Shown piece by piece: positions 7,763 to 15,853 of a stretch of 37,740 nucleotides of DNA (position 1 is the first letter of the stretch; every line of letters starts with the position of its first letter). The stretch lies in contig DKDI01000005.1 in the NCBI GenBank assembly GCA_002449305.1, forward strand, positions 1 through 37,740. The letters run 5' to 3'. Made by a program: the position numbers and the translations under genes. The DNA is from Treponema sp. UBA6852 (lineage in GTDB: Bacteria; Spirochaetota; Spirochaetia; Treponematales; Treponemataceae). Under the pieces are notes generated by a model. The model made no database searches, was not told where the DNA came from, and worked only from the letters and a program-made list of their open reading frames with translations.

Positions 7763-10030
7763 ATGTCAGAAATCAGAATTGCTCTTGCAGGAAATCCAAA
7801 CTGCGGAAAAACCACAATGTTCAACAACCTTACAGGCTCAAACCAGTATGTAGGAAACTGGCCTGGAGTTACTGTTGAAAAGAAAGAAGGAAAAATGAAA
7901 GGCATGAAAGATGTTGTTGTAACAGACTTGCCTGGAATTTATTCACTTTCACCTTATACTTCAGAGGAAGTTGTTTCCCGCGATTATCTCATCAAAGACA
8001 ATCCGGATGCAATCCTTGACTTGGTTGATGCTACAAATATTGAAAGAAACCTTTATCTTACAACTCAGCTTCTTGAACTTGGAAAGCCTACTGTAATTGC
8101 CTTGAACATGATTGATGTTCTTAAGAAGTCAGGCGATTCTGTTGATACAGAAAAACTTCAGGCTGAACTTGGATGCGCTGTAATTGAAACAAGCGCGCTC
8201 AAAGGAACTGGTGTAAAAGAAGCTGCCGCTGCTGCAAAGAAAGCCGCTGAGTCTGGAAAAGCTTTTATTCCATCTGCTGTTTTCTCAAAAGATGTTGAAG
8301 AATATATTTCAAAAATGGAAGCTCTTGTTCCTTCAACTGTAAAATCAGAATTGAAAAGATGGTATGCTATAAAGCTTCTCGAACGCGATTCTGTTGTGCT
8401 TGGTCAGCTTGCTCTTTCTTCTGCGGATTCTGCAAAGGCTGAAGAAATTTCAAAGGCATTGGAAAAAGCAAAAGATGATGATGTTGAGTCAATCATAACA
8501 AATGAACGTTACGTTTACATTCAGGGAATTGTAAGCCGCTGCGTAAGAAAGTCTGGACAGAAAATGACTCGCTCAGACAAAATCGACCGCATCGTTACAA
8601 ACCGCTGGCTTGGAATTCCAATTTTCCTTGCTGTAATGTGGGTTGTTTATTACATTGCGGTTTCTTCGCTTGGAACAGTTTTGACTGACTGGGCAAATGA
8701 CGGACTCTTTGGAGACGGATGGAACTTCCTTGGAATTGAAGGACTTGCTATTCCTGGAATTTCAGCTTCCGTGGAAGAGGCTCTCACAAATGCTGGAGCA
8801 AACGAAGTTCTTATTGACTGCATTGTTAACGGAGTTATTGGCGGTGTTGGAGCTGTTCTTGGATTCGTTCCTCAGATGGCTGTTTTGTTCCTTCTTCTTT
8901 CCTTGATTGAAGACTGCGGATATATGGTTCGCATTGCATTCGTTATGGACCGAATTTTCCGCAAATTTGGTCTTTCAGGAAAATCGTTTATTCCGCTTCT
9001 TGTAGGTTCTGGCTGTGGCGTTCCTGGAATTATGGCAAGCCGCACAATCGAAAATGACAACGACAGACGTCTTACAATCTTTACTACTACTTGGGTTCCT
9101 TGTGGAGCAAAGCTTCCTGTAATTGCGCTTATCTCTGGTGTTATCGGTGCAAAACTCACTGGCTGGGATGGCGGCTCTCTTACACTTTTGATGTACGTAA
9201 TCGGAATCGGAGCTGTTGTAATGGCTGCAATCATGCTCAAGAAAACAAAGCCTTTCCACGGAAAAGCCGCGCCTTTCGTTATGGAACTTCCGCAGTATCA
9301 CCTTCCGCAGCTTAAGACAGTTCTCATGCACACTTGGGAACGCCTTAGAGGATTCATTGTAAAAGCCGGAACAATTCTTTTTGTTGCTTGTCTTGTAATT
9401 TGGTTCCTTTCTTCTTACGGATTCGCTTCTCCAAAAGATGAAGTTGTAGAAAACGGCGAAGTTGTAGAAGAGGCAGTTGAAGGCGGATTTGGACTTGTTG
9501 ACGCAGATGAGTCTTTGCTTGCTGATGTTGGAAATGTTATCCGCTACGTATTCAAGCCTCTTGGATTTGGTGAAAAAGTTGGCGGATGGCAGAGCGCGGC
9601 AGCTAGCTTGTCTGGATTCAGCGCAAAAGAAGCTATTGTTTCTACAATGGGTGTTCTTGCAAATGTTGATGAAGAAAACGTTGAAGATGATGCTGTCGTT
9701 GCTGAAGCTATCGGCGGATGGTTTGCTACAGCTTTGGCGGCCTTTGCATTCCTTATGTTCAACTTGCTTGATTCTCCTTGTCTTGCCGCAATTGCTACAA
9801 TGGCAAATGAACTTAAGAGCCGCAAGTGGTTCTGGTTTGCAATTATTTTCCAAAATGTTTTTGCTTATGTTTTGACATTGATTGTTTACCAGCTTGGAAT
9901 GCTTTTTGTTCACGGACACTTTGGCGTAGGAACTGTATTCGCCTTTGTTTTCCTTGCAGGAATTATTTTCGCTTTGTTCAGAAAAGATCCTTACAAGGGA
10001 CAGTACTTTGATTCAAAGAGCGCGTCATAA
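7763..10030 (+). CDS. feoB: Ferrous iron transport protein B
   Basis: A 755-residue inner-membrane Fe(II) transporter with a cytoplasmic G-protein domain. The G domain has G1 GNPNCGKTTMFN (near residue 10), the VTVEKKEG G2 region, G3 DLPGIYSL, G4 NMID and G5-like SALKGTG. A helical spacer domain follows. The transmembrane part has two Gate-type segments, including the conserved GCGVPGIMASRTI and PCGAKLPVIAL motifs with their cysteines. The acidic loop near residues 555-585 (EVVENGEVVEEA) is a variable feature. It is coupled to feoA upstream and followed by two tiny membrane-protein genes. A 314-residue antisense open frame in this gene is a coding shadow. Confidence 0.96.
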   Translation: MSEIRIALAGNPNCGKTTMFNNLTGSNQYVGNWPGVTVEKKEGKMKGMKDVVVTDLPGIYSLSPYTSEEVVSRDYLIKDNPDAILDLVDATNIERNLYLTTQLLELGKPTVIALNMIDVLKKSGDSVDTEKLQAELGCAVIETSALKGTGVKEAAAAAKKAAESGKAFIPSAVFSKDVEEYISKMEALVPSTVKSELKRWYAIKLLERDSVVLGQLALSSADSAKAEEISKALEKAKDDDVESIITNERYVYIQGIVSRCVRKSGQKMTRSDKIDRIVTNRWLGIPIFLAVMWVVYYIAVSSLGTVLTDWANDGLFGDGWNFLGIEGLAIPGISASVEEALTNAGANEVLIDCIVNGVIGGVGAVLGFVPQMAVLFLLLSLIEDCGYMVRIAFVMDRIFRKFGLSGKSFIPLLVGSGCGVPGIMASRTIENDNDRRLTIFTTTWVPCGAKLPVIALISGVIGAKLTGWDGGSLTLLMYVIGIGAVVMAAIMLKKTKPFHGKAAPFVMELPQYHLPQLKTVLMHTWERLRGFIVKAGTILFVACLVIWFLSSYGFASPKDEVVENGEVVEEAVEGGFGLVDADESLLADVGNVIRYVFKPLGFGEKVGGWQSAAASLSGFSAKEAIVSTMGVLANVDEENVEDDAVVAEAIGGWFATALAAFAFLMFNLLDSPCLAAIATMANELKSRKWFWFAIIFQNVFAYVLTLIVYQLGMLFVHGHFGVGTVFAFVFLAGIIFALFRKDPYKGQYFDSKSAS

Positions 10031-10035
10031 AAATT

Positions 10036-10167
10036 ATGGGCGGCTCCATAGGTAAATTTTCTATGGGAATAATGATTGCCGTGCTCGCAGTTCTTTATGT
10101 TCTGTGCGTTGCGGTAATCACAATCGTAGAAAAAATAAAAAAGCACAAACAAAAGGATGAAGCTTGA
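10036..10167 (+). CDS. 43-aa membrane protein in the feo operon
   Basis: A short frame starting at ATG 10036, five bases after the feoB stop. It encodes one hydrophobic helix (GIMIAVLAVLYVLCVAVITIV) followed by a lysine-rich tail ending KKHKQKDEA, as expected of a single-pass inner-membrane peptide with its C-terminus in the cytoplasm. No family is recognised. The position right behind feoB and before the operon terminator suggests an accessory subunit of the iron transporter, which is inference. The Shine-Dalgarno sequence is poor, so translation may depend on coupling to feoB. Confidence 0.6.
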   Translation: MGGSIGKFSMGIMIAVLAVLYVLCVAVITIVEKIKKHKQKDEA

Positions 10168-10191
10168 GAAAGTTTTGTTCTTGAACTGAAT

Positions 10192-10234
10192 AAGGCTTTC
10201 TAGGAATTTTTTCTTGGAAAGCCTTGTTTTTTTT
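10192..10234 (+). terminator. Terminator within the feo cluster
   Basis: Perfect 9-bp stem AAGGCTTTC/GAAAGCCTT (10192-10200 and 10217-10225), then G and eight T. It separates feoB and the 43-aa gene from the Cys-rich gene and probably allows partial readthrough. Confidence 0.8.
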
Positions 10235-10270
10235 ATCAAGTTTATTTATTTTTTTTTTCAGAGGCTGATT

Positions 10271-10429
10271 ATGATTGGAAACATTGTAGGAATTCTTGTG
10301 CTTGCAGTATGGCTTATTGCTGTTGCTGTTTACATAATAAAGCAGAAAAGAAATGCGCGTTTAAGCGGAAATCACATCTGCATTGGTTGCCCTGGAGCCG
10401 CCGGTTGTAAAAAATGCCATTGCAAATAA
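10271..10429 (+). CDS. FeoB-associated Cys-rich membrane protein
   Basis: A 52-residue protein with one N-terminal transmembrane helix (residues ~3-22), then a basic stretch (KQKRNARL) and a cysteine cluster, ICIGCPGAAGCKKCHCK. This layout matches the FeoB-associated Cys-rich membrane protein family often found beside feoB and thought to help iron handling at the membrane. The start at ATG 10271 puts the hydrophobic helix at the N-terminus. A longer frame from 10214 would add residues encoded by the terminator T-run and is rejected. AGAGG lies 5 bases before the start. Confidence 0.8.
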   Translation: MIGNIVGILVLAVWLIAVAVYIIKQKRNARLSGNHICIGCPGAAGCKKCHCK

Positions 10430-10447
10430 AATAGAAAAAATTTTCTG

Positions 10448-10476
10448 TTGATTAAATTAAAAAAAAATGATAGCTT
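10448..10476 (+). promoter_or_regulatory. Putative promoter of the glycine-riboswitch transcript
   Basis: TTGATT (10448-10453), a 17-nt spacer ending TGA, and TAGCTT (10471-10476) form a weak -10 with an extended TG. It lies ~38 bases before the aptamer. Confidence 0.4.
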
Positions 10477-10513
10477 GAATTGTCAAAAAAACAGCGTTGT
10501 TGATTTTTTGATT

Positions 10514-10596
10514 CTCTGGAGAGTCTCCATAAATCCTTGTGGAGCGCCGAAGGGTTAAGGCTATTCAAGCCGACATCTCAGGCAAAGTGGACAGAG
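10514..10596 (+). promoter_or_regulatory. Glycine riboswitch aptamer
   Basis: The conserved landmarks occur in order: CTCTGGAGAG at the 5' end, a TCTCC...GGAG hairpin, GCGCCGAAGGG, a GGCT...AGCC hairpin, then ATCTCAGGCAAAGTGGACAGAG. CTCTG and CAGAG close the outer helix. This is the glycine aptamer (gcvT element). A partial repeat of the 5' motif (CTCTTTGGAGAG, 10619-10630) follows and merges into a terminator, so this is a single aptamer with a ghost or expression platform, not the classical tandem. The controlled gene is an amino-acid symporter, consistent with the ligand. Confidence 0.88.
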
Positions 10597-10626
10597 CATA
10601 AAAAATGTCCGTTCATCACTCTTTGG

Positions 10627-10667
10627 AGAGCCTGTCTAGGTAAAACTGGGCGGCTCTTATTTTTTTT
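10627..10667 (+). terminator. Riboswitch-controlled terminator
   Basis: AGAGCC (10627-10632) pairs with GGCTCT (10652-10657), followed by TATTTTTTTT. The left arm overlaps the CTCTTTGGAGAG element that can pair back into the riboswitch region, so glycine binding should shift readthrough. Whether glycine turns expression on or off cannot be told from the sequence alone. Confidence 0.75.
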
Positions 10668-10683
10668 CTTGAGAGGACACAAA

Positions 10684-12105
10684 ATGTCTTTTGAATCAAT
10701 CCTCAACAAAATTGATGATGTCGTATGGGGACTTCCCACCATCATCCTGATTCTTGTCACAGGCCTTCTGATGACAATCCGTACACGTGGAATCCAGTTT
10801 ACTAAGCTTGGACGCGCATTCAAGGGAATCTTCAAGGAAAATGAAGGTCACGGCGAGCTTTCAGGATTCAGCGCGCTCTGCACGGCTCTTTCGGCTACAA
10901 TCGGAACTGGAAACATCGTCGGCGTTGCAACTGCTATTCTTGCAGGCGGTCCTGGAGCTCTTTTCTGGATGTGGTTTGCCGCAATTCTTGGAACTGCCAC
11001 AAAATATGCGGAATGCATGCTTTCAATCAAGTACCGCGAGGTCAAAGAGGACGGACACGTTCTTGGCGGACCTTTCTATGTTATTGAGAAGGGAATGGGC
11101 AAGAACTGGAAATGGCTTGCAGTTCTTTTTGCGATTTTCGGAACATTGGTTGGACTTTTTGGAATCGGAACTTTTACTCAGGTGAACGGAATCTGCGGCG
11201 CGGTTCAGAATGCTTTTGATCCTAATAAGGCTGCGGTTGCTTTCTCAATCGGCGCAAACTCATATTCCTGGGCAACTGTAATTGGCGGTGCGGTAATCAC
11301 TGTTGCGACGGCTCTTGTTGTAATCGGCGGACTTAAGAGAATTGCAAAAGTCGCTGAAAAAGTTGTTCCTGCGATGGCGATAATCTACGTGTTCCTTGGG
11401 CTTTCAGTTCTTATTATGAACGCGACAAAAATTCCTGACGCATTCGCTTTAATTTTTAAAGGCGCGTTTGGTGTTGATACAGGTGTGAAGGCAATTGCCG
11501 GTGCGGCTGCAGGAACTATCATAAAGATGGCAATGCAGAAAGGTATTGCGCGCGGAATCTTTTCTAATGAGGCGGGACTTGGTTCAGCTCCGATTGCAGC
11601 TTCTGCGGTTCAGACAAACGAACCTGTAGAGCAGGGAATGGTAAACATGACCGGAACTGTAATCGACACTCTGATTATCTGTACTATGACAGGACTTTCA
11701 ATCGTAATCGCTGGCGGAGATGTATGGAACAGCGGACTTTCCGGAGCGGCTCTCACTTCGGCTGCGTTCTCAAAAGTTCTCGGCGGCGATCAGCATTCGG
11801 TTCAGTTCCTGCTCATGCTCTGCCTTGTGTTCTTCGCATTCACGACAATCCTCGGCTGGGACTACTATTCTGAAAAATGTCTTGAGTACCTTTCAAACGG
11901 AAACATGACAGTTGTAAAAGTCTACAGATGGCTCTACATTCTTGCAGTTGCAATCGGACCTTATATGACGATTTCAGCAGTATGGACAATTGCTGACATT
12001 ACAAATGGTCTTATGGCAATTCCGAACTGCATCTCGCTCATTGTTCTAAGCGGCATCGTGGCAAAAGAAACTAAAGACTATTTCGATAGAAAACCAAAGC
12101 TTTAA
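10684..12105 (+). CDS. AGCS-family Na+/alanine-glycine symporter
   Basis: A 473-residue integral membrane protein of the alanine/glycine:cation symporter family, importing alanine or glycine with sodium. Family signatures include GLLMTIRTRGIQF near the N-terminus, GTGNIVGVATAI, PGALFWMWFAAILGTATKYAE and SNEAGLGSAPIAAS. About ten hydrophobic helices are visible. The start at ATG 10684 follows GAGAGG and lies behind the riboswitch terminator. An in-frame codon at 10537 would begin inside the riboswitch and is rejected. The upstream glycine riboswitch argues for glycine as substrate. Confidence 0.93.
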   Translation: MSFESILNKIDDVVWGLPTIILILVTGLLMTIRTRGIQFTKLGRAFKGIFKENEGHGELSGFSALCTALSATIGTGNIVGVATAILAGGPGALFWMWFAAILGTATKYAECMLSIKYREVKEDGHVLGGPFYVIEKGMGKNWKWLAVLFAIFGTLVGLFGIGTFTQVNGICGAVQNAFDPNKAAVAFSIGANSYSWATVIGGAVITVATALVVIGGLKRIAKVAEKVVPAMAIIYVFLGLSVLIMNATKIPDAFALIFKGAFGVDTGVKAIAGAAAGTIIKMAMQKGIARGIFSNEAGLGSAPIAASAVQTNEPVEQGMVNMTGTVIDTLIICTMTGLSIVIAGGDVWNSGLSGAALTSAAFSKVLGGDQHSVQFLLMLCLVFFAFTTILGWDYYSEKCLEYLSNGNMTVVKVYRWLYILAVAIGPYMTISAVWTIADITNGLMAIPNCISLIVLSGIVAKETKDYFDRKPKL

Positions 12106-12129
12106 TGCTACGCTGAATTTTTCTTTTAG

Positions 12130-12162
12130 AGGCATGGTGTTTTTTACATCATGCCTTTTTTT
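12130..12162 (+). terminator. Terminator after the symporter gene
   Basis: 10-bp stem AGGCATGGTG/CATCATGCCT (12130-12139 and 12147-12156, one G-U pair), 7-nt loop, then a run of T. Confidence 0.85.
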
Positions 12163-12216
12163 CTTGCAACTTTTTTTGTAAAAGCGTGTCTTATATTTTA
12201 AGAGGTTATAAATTTT

Positions 12217-12543
12217 ATGAACCAGATTGTTTCGCCTGCTGCACAGGTTATTGTTTCGATTATTCCGATTGTGGGAATTTGTTTTGCGGCATCAATTATT
12301 TTTTTCGCCTTGCTATGGAAGCACCACGAAAACGTAATGCTGATTCAAAAAGATTCGTACAAGCCGCCGAGAATTGATTTGCGGAATTTTTCTTTGCTTT
12401 TGGGGCTTTGTCTTGTCGGCGTGGGAATTGTTCTTTCTCTGATGTTCTTGCTTTTAAAGCATCTTTCCTGGGGACTTTTGGGCGGACTTATTCCGCTTGC
12501 AGCCGGAGTAATGCTTTTGCTTTTCCACAGGATTTCAAAGTAA
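12217..12543 (+). CDS. Small three-helix membrane protein upstream of sigma factor
   Basis: A 108-residue protein with three hydrophobic helices (residues ~10-32, ~58-80 and ~85-102) separated by a charged loop WKHHENVMLIQKDSYKPPR. This resembles small membrane proteins annotated as DUF6249-like, but I cannot confirm the family. AAGAGG (12200-12205) upstream supports the start. It ends 23 bases before the ECF sigma gene and is probably in the same transcript, so it may help sense or transmit an envelope signal. That role is inference. Confidence 0.7.
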   Translation: MNQIVSPAAQVIVSIIPIVGICFAASIIFFALLWKHHENVMLIQKDSYKPPRIDLRNFSLLLGLCLVGVGIVLSLMFLLLKHLSWGLLGGLIPLAAGVMLLLFHRISK

Positions 12544-12566
12544 TTTTTCAGTTTTAGTTTTTATCT

Positions 12567-13142
12567 ATGAAAAAAACAATTTCTTCGTCGCTGGAAAATC
12601 TTGTTATTCGAAAACGGGATTTCTATTATGTGCAGGAAACTTTGAATGGTTCTTCCCGTGCGTTTTCCAAGTTGACGGGTTTTTATTATAAACGTATTTT
12701 TGCAATTGGAATGCGGTTTTTTCATAATCAGGCTGACTCTGAGGATTTTGCGCAGAATGTTTTTTTGAAGGCTTATGAAAAGCTTTCAACTTTTAAAGGC
12801 GAAAGTCTTTTTTCAACTTGGCTTACAAGAATTGCTTTTACAACTGCTATGAATCAAAAAGAAAGAAGCCACAATGCGGAAACTCTTTCTGATGAAAATT
12901 TGATTCCGGGCAAAAACAAAACACCCGAGGAAGAGCTTATTTATTCTGCGACTGTGGAAGCCGTAAAAGGCTCTCTTGAAATTTTGCCTGAACGTTATGC
13001 TGAATGTGTGCGGCTATATTTTTTTAACAGCATGAGCCATGAGGAAATTTCAAAAGTTACAGGAATTCCCGTGAACACAATCAAGTCGCATATTTTCCGC
13101 GCAAAAAAAATTCTTGGGAAAAAGCTGGAGGATTATAAATGA
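12567..13142 (+). CDS. ECF-type RNA polymerase sigma factor
   Basis: A 191-residue sigma-70-family factor of the extracytoplasmic function type. Region 2 is seen around DSEDFAQNVFLKAYEKL and FSTWLTRIAFTTAMNQ. Region 4 is seen as LPERYAECVRLYFFNSMS followed by the helix-turn-helix EEISKVTGIPVNTIKSHI. Regions 1 and 3 are absent, as expected. Its stop overlaps the next gene's ATG by 4 bases (ATGA). That gene encodes a zinc-finger membrane protein, so this is a sigma/anti-sigma pair. The regulon is unknown. Confidence 0.92.
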   Translation: MKKTISSSLENLVIRKRDFYYVQETLNGSSRAFSKLTGFYYKRIFAIGMRFFHNQADSEDFAQNVFLKAYEKLSTFKGESLFSTWLTRIAFTTAMNQKERSHNAETLSDENLIPGKNKTPEEELIYSATVEAVKGSLEILPERYAECVRLYFFNSMSHEEISKVTGIPVNTIKSHIFRAKKILGKKLEDYK

Positions 13143-13591
13143 AAAAGAACTGCGATTTTTATATGGATAAATTTTTCGCCTTGGACAAAAACGAGAGGCT
13201 GCCTGTAAGCCTTACATTGCATCTTTTATTTTGCAAAAAATGCAGAAACTTTGTAAGAAAATTTTCACTGCTAGAAAAAAAATGTTCCAAGGAAAATATG
13301 AAAAAGATTTCATGTGATTCAAAAAATGTTGTTGAAATAATGCGCCGTCTTGATTCAGCTTATGAAATGTACAACTTGCAAAAAGAGCGTGTTTCGATGC
13401 GACAGTGGCTTGTGGCTGGCGCGACTTTAATTTTGTGCGTTGTCCTTTTTGAAACGCTTGCATTTTTTGCTTCCGCGGAATTTTTTGTTTTTCCTTTGTC
13501 ACTTTTTTTTGCGTTTAGTATAATTATGTATTGTGCGGCTTTTGTTGGAACAAATATGGATTTTTTCATTAAAAAGTGGAAAATCCAATGA
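13139..13591 (+). CDS. Zinc-finger anti-sigma factor, membrane anchored
   Basis: A 150-residue protein translationally coupled (ATGA overlap) to the upstream ECF sigma gene. The N-terminus holds HLLFCKKC, a His-x3-Cys-x2-Cys motif of the ZAS anti-sigma domain, here around residues 25-36. Two hydrophobic helices (about residues 86-108 and 115-137) anchor it in the inner membrane. The usual large periplasmic sensor domain is missing, so the signal is probably received in the membrane or through a partner such as the small membrane protein upstream. Assignment rests on motif plus context. Sequence similarity beyond that is not visible to me. Confidence 0.75.
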   Translation: MKKNCDFYMDKFFALDKNERLPVSLTLHLLFCKKCRNFVRKFSLLEKKCSKENMKKISCDSKNVVEIMRRLDSAYEMYNLQKERVSMRQWLVAGATLILCVVLFETLAFFASAEFFVFPLSLFFAFSIIMYCAAFVGTNMDFFIKKWKIQ

Positions 13592-13596
13592 AAAAC

Positions 13597-13611
13597 TGAT
13601 ATAATCTTGGC
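13597..13611 (+). promoter_or_regulatory. Extended -10 promoter directly at the glgX start
   Basis: TGATATAAT (TATAAT at 13600-13605) is an extended -10. Six bases separate it from the glgX ATG, so transcription should begin at or next to the A of the start codon. Confidence 0.6.
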
Positions 13612-15750
13612 ATGGAAATTTTGAACTCTCTACCCGGAACACCACTTCCACTTGGAGCTTCTGTTGCTGAAGGCGGCGTTAATTTTTCAGTTTTTAGCCG
13701 GAATGCCACAAAGGTATTTTTGGAATTTTATTCTGCCAGCGAGGACAGCGAGCCTTATGCTCAAGTTGAATTCAGTCCTTCTGAAAATAGAACCGGCGAT
13801 ATTTGGCATGCGTTTGTGCCAGGAATAAAGCCAGGCTCTCTTTATCTTTTTAGGGTAGATGGACCGTTCGAGCCTTCAAAAGGCCACAGGTTCAATGTGC
13901 ATCAAAGGCTTTTTGATCCTTATGCAAAGGCGATTACTCCAGTTTCTGTTTTTTATAATCTTCCGCCCGATTATTCTGCGCCGCTTGACAAGAACGATAT
14001 TGAGCATGGAAAAAATCAATGCGCAAAAGTTTTTCCCAAGTGTGTTGTTGTTGATAATAAAAATTTTGACTGGCAGGGCGACAAGCCCATTAATAGGCCT
14101 TTGTCGGAAAGTGTAATTTATGAAGTTCATTTAAAAGGCTTTACTGCCGGAAAAAATGCTGGAGTTTCTTGCCCGGGAACTTACGCTGGCTTTATTGAAA
14201 AAATTCCTTATCTTAAGGATTTGGGAATTACTGCGGTTGAGCTTCTTCCTGTTTTTGAATTTGATGAATTTGAAAATTCAAATGTGAATCCGCGCACTGG
14301 CGAGCGTATGAAAAATTACTGGGGCTACAGCACGATAAATTTCTTTTCACCTAAGGCTTCTTTTGCGGCGGACAAAACTCCAGGCGGCTGCGTAAATGAA
14401 TTTAAAACTTTGGTTCGTGAACTTCATAAAGCTGGAATCGAAGTTATTCTTGATGTTGTTTTCAACCACACTGCTGAAGGAAACGAGCATGGCGTCGCTT
14501 TGAATTTCCGCGGATTTGAAAATAGCGTTTACTACACTCTCGTTACTAGCCACAAAGAATACTACATGAATTTTTCAGGCTGCGGAAACACCGTGAACTG
14601 CAATCATCCTGTTGTAAGAAATTTTATAATCGACAGTTTGCGCTATTGGGTTTTGAATTATCACATTGACGGATTTAGATTCGACTTGGCTTCAATTTTG
14701 AGCAGAGGACAGGAAGGCGAGCTTTTGAAATTTCCGCCGCTTACAAATGCAATTGCTGAAGACCCTGTTCTTGGCAAGACAAAAATAATTGCAGAGCCTT
14801 GGGATGCTGGCGGAGCTTATCAGCTTGGAGGATTTCCAGGCGGAAGATGGGCTGAATGGAACGACCGTTTCCGTGATGACATAAGAAGATTTTGGCGCGG
14901 AGACGAATATGTTTCTACAAATGCGGCTACAAGAATCAGCGGCTCAAGCGACCTTTTCACAATTTCTGGACGCGCTCCTTACCACAGCATAAATTATGTT
15001 TGCTGCCATGACGGATTTACAATGAACGACTTGGTAAGCTACAACGGAAAACATAACGATGAAAACGGCGAAGGCAACCGCGATGGCTCTGACTCAAACT
15101 GGAGCTACAACCACGGCTATGAAGGCCCTACATTGAATCCTGTAATTGAAAAAATGCGCAACCGACAAATGCGCAACTATATGCTTACTCTTTTGATTTC
15201 GCAAGGAACACCGATGCTTTTGGGTGGAGACGAATTTCGCAGGGGGCAGCAGGGAAACAACAATGCGTATTGCCAGGACAATGACATTAGCTGGTTTGAC
15301 TGGGGAAACTGCGGCTTGAATTCCGCACTTGTCTCGTTTACAAGAAAAGCAATCGGGCTAAGAAAAAATCATCCTGTTTTCCGCCGCACTGAATTCTTTA
15401 AAGGCAATATGGCAGGAAAGCAACCGGACATTCAATGGTATTCTGCCGACGGAAGCAATCCTGACTGGAGCAAAATTTCAAGGTTCCTTGCATTCAGGCT
15501 TTTGGGGACATTTGATTCCGGGACAGAAAAAATTTCAGACAATGATTTTTTTATCGCCGCAAACACAGACCGTCAGGATATAATGCTTAGAATTCCTGCG
15601 ATTACAGATTCCCGCAAATGGTACAGAATCGCAGACACTTCGATTGAAGATGAAACGTCGCTTCTTTCTGTTGAAAATGCTGAAACTTTGCTTTCTCAAG
15701 ACCGCTATGTGCTTCCTGCCAGCTCTATGCTGATTCTGGTCGCAAAATAA
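13612..15750 (+). CDS. glgX: Glycogen debranching enzyme (GlgX/isoamylase type)
   Basis: Hydrolyses alpha-1,6 branches, typically of phosphorylase-limit glycogen. The 712 residues comprise an N-terminal CBM48 domain (PLGASVAEGGVNFSVFSRNA), a GH13 barrel and a C-terminal beta domain. Barrel motifs are VVFNHT, nucleophile Asp358 in GFRFDLAS, acid/base Glu395 in IIAEPWDAGG, and Asp467 in CCHDGFTMND. It starts 20 bases after the anti-sigma gene but has its own extended -10 box and no Shine-Dalgarno sequence, pointing to a leaderless mRNA. Glycogen phosphorylase follows, so the two form a glycogen-breakdown pair. Confidence 0.95.
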   Translation: MEILNSLPGTPLPLGASVAEGGVNFSVFSRNATKVFLEFYSASEDSEPYAQVEFSPSENRTGDIWHAFVPGIKPGSLYLFRVDGPFEPSKGHRFNVHQRLFDPYAKAITPVSVFYNLPPDYSAPLDKNDIEHGKNQCAKVFPKCVVVDNKNFDWQGDKPINRPLSESVIYEVHLKGFTAGKNAGVSCPGTYAGFIEKIPYLKDLGITAVELLPVFEFDEFENSNVNPRTGERMKNYWGYSTINFFSPKASFAADKTPGGCVNEFKTLVRELHKAGIEVILDVVFNHTAEGNEHGVALNFRGFENSVYYTLVTSHKEYYMNFSGCGNTVNCNHPVVRNFIIDSLRYWVLNYHIDGFRFDLASILSRGQEGELLKFPPLTNAIAEDPVLGKTKIIAEPWDAGGAYQLGGFPGGRWAEWNDRFRDDIRRFWRGDEYVSTNAATRISGSSDLFTISGRAPYHSINYVCCHDGFTMNDLVSYNGKHNDENGEGNRDGSDSNWSYNHGYEGPTLNPVIEKMRNRQMRNYMLTLLISQGTPMLLGGDEFRRGQQGNNNAYCQDNDISWFDWGNCGLNSALVSFTRKAIGLRKNHPVFRRTEFFKGNMAGKQPDIQWYSADGSNPDWSKISRFLAFRLLGTFDSGTEKISDNDFFIAANTDRQDIMLRIPAITDSRKWYRIADTSIEDETSLLSVENAETLLSQDRYVLPASSMLILVAK

Positions 15751-15764
15751 AATTATGCGGGAAC

Positions 15765-15794
15765 TTGAATAAGGAAACGTTTCCATATTATACT
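15765..15794 (+). promoter_or_regulatory. glgP promoter with palindromic operator in the spacer
   Basis: -35 TTGAAT (15765-15770), 18-nt spacer and -10 TATACT (15789-15794). The spacer contains the perfect 12-bp palindrome GGAAACGTTTCC (15773-15784), shaped like a LacI/GalR-family operator with a central CG. A repressor bound there would block RNA polymerase. No candidate repressor gene is in the window. Confidence 0.7.
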
Positions 15795-15853
15795 AGGTAA
15801 ACATAATGCCGTTTTGCTTTTTAGCTTAACAGGCTGATTGGAGGAATATAAAA

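Noticed and set aside
8975..9919. 314-codon open frame antisense to feoB
   Set aside because: It lies wholly inside a certain FeoB gene, has atypical Cys/Asn/Lys-rich composition, and no start signals. It is a coding shadow of biased codons.
10537..10683. Longer start of the AGCS symporter
   Set aside because: The extension would translate the glycine riboswitch and its terminator. ATG 10684 has its own Shine-Dalgarno sequence.
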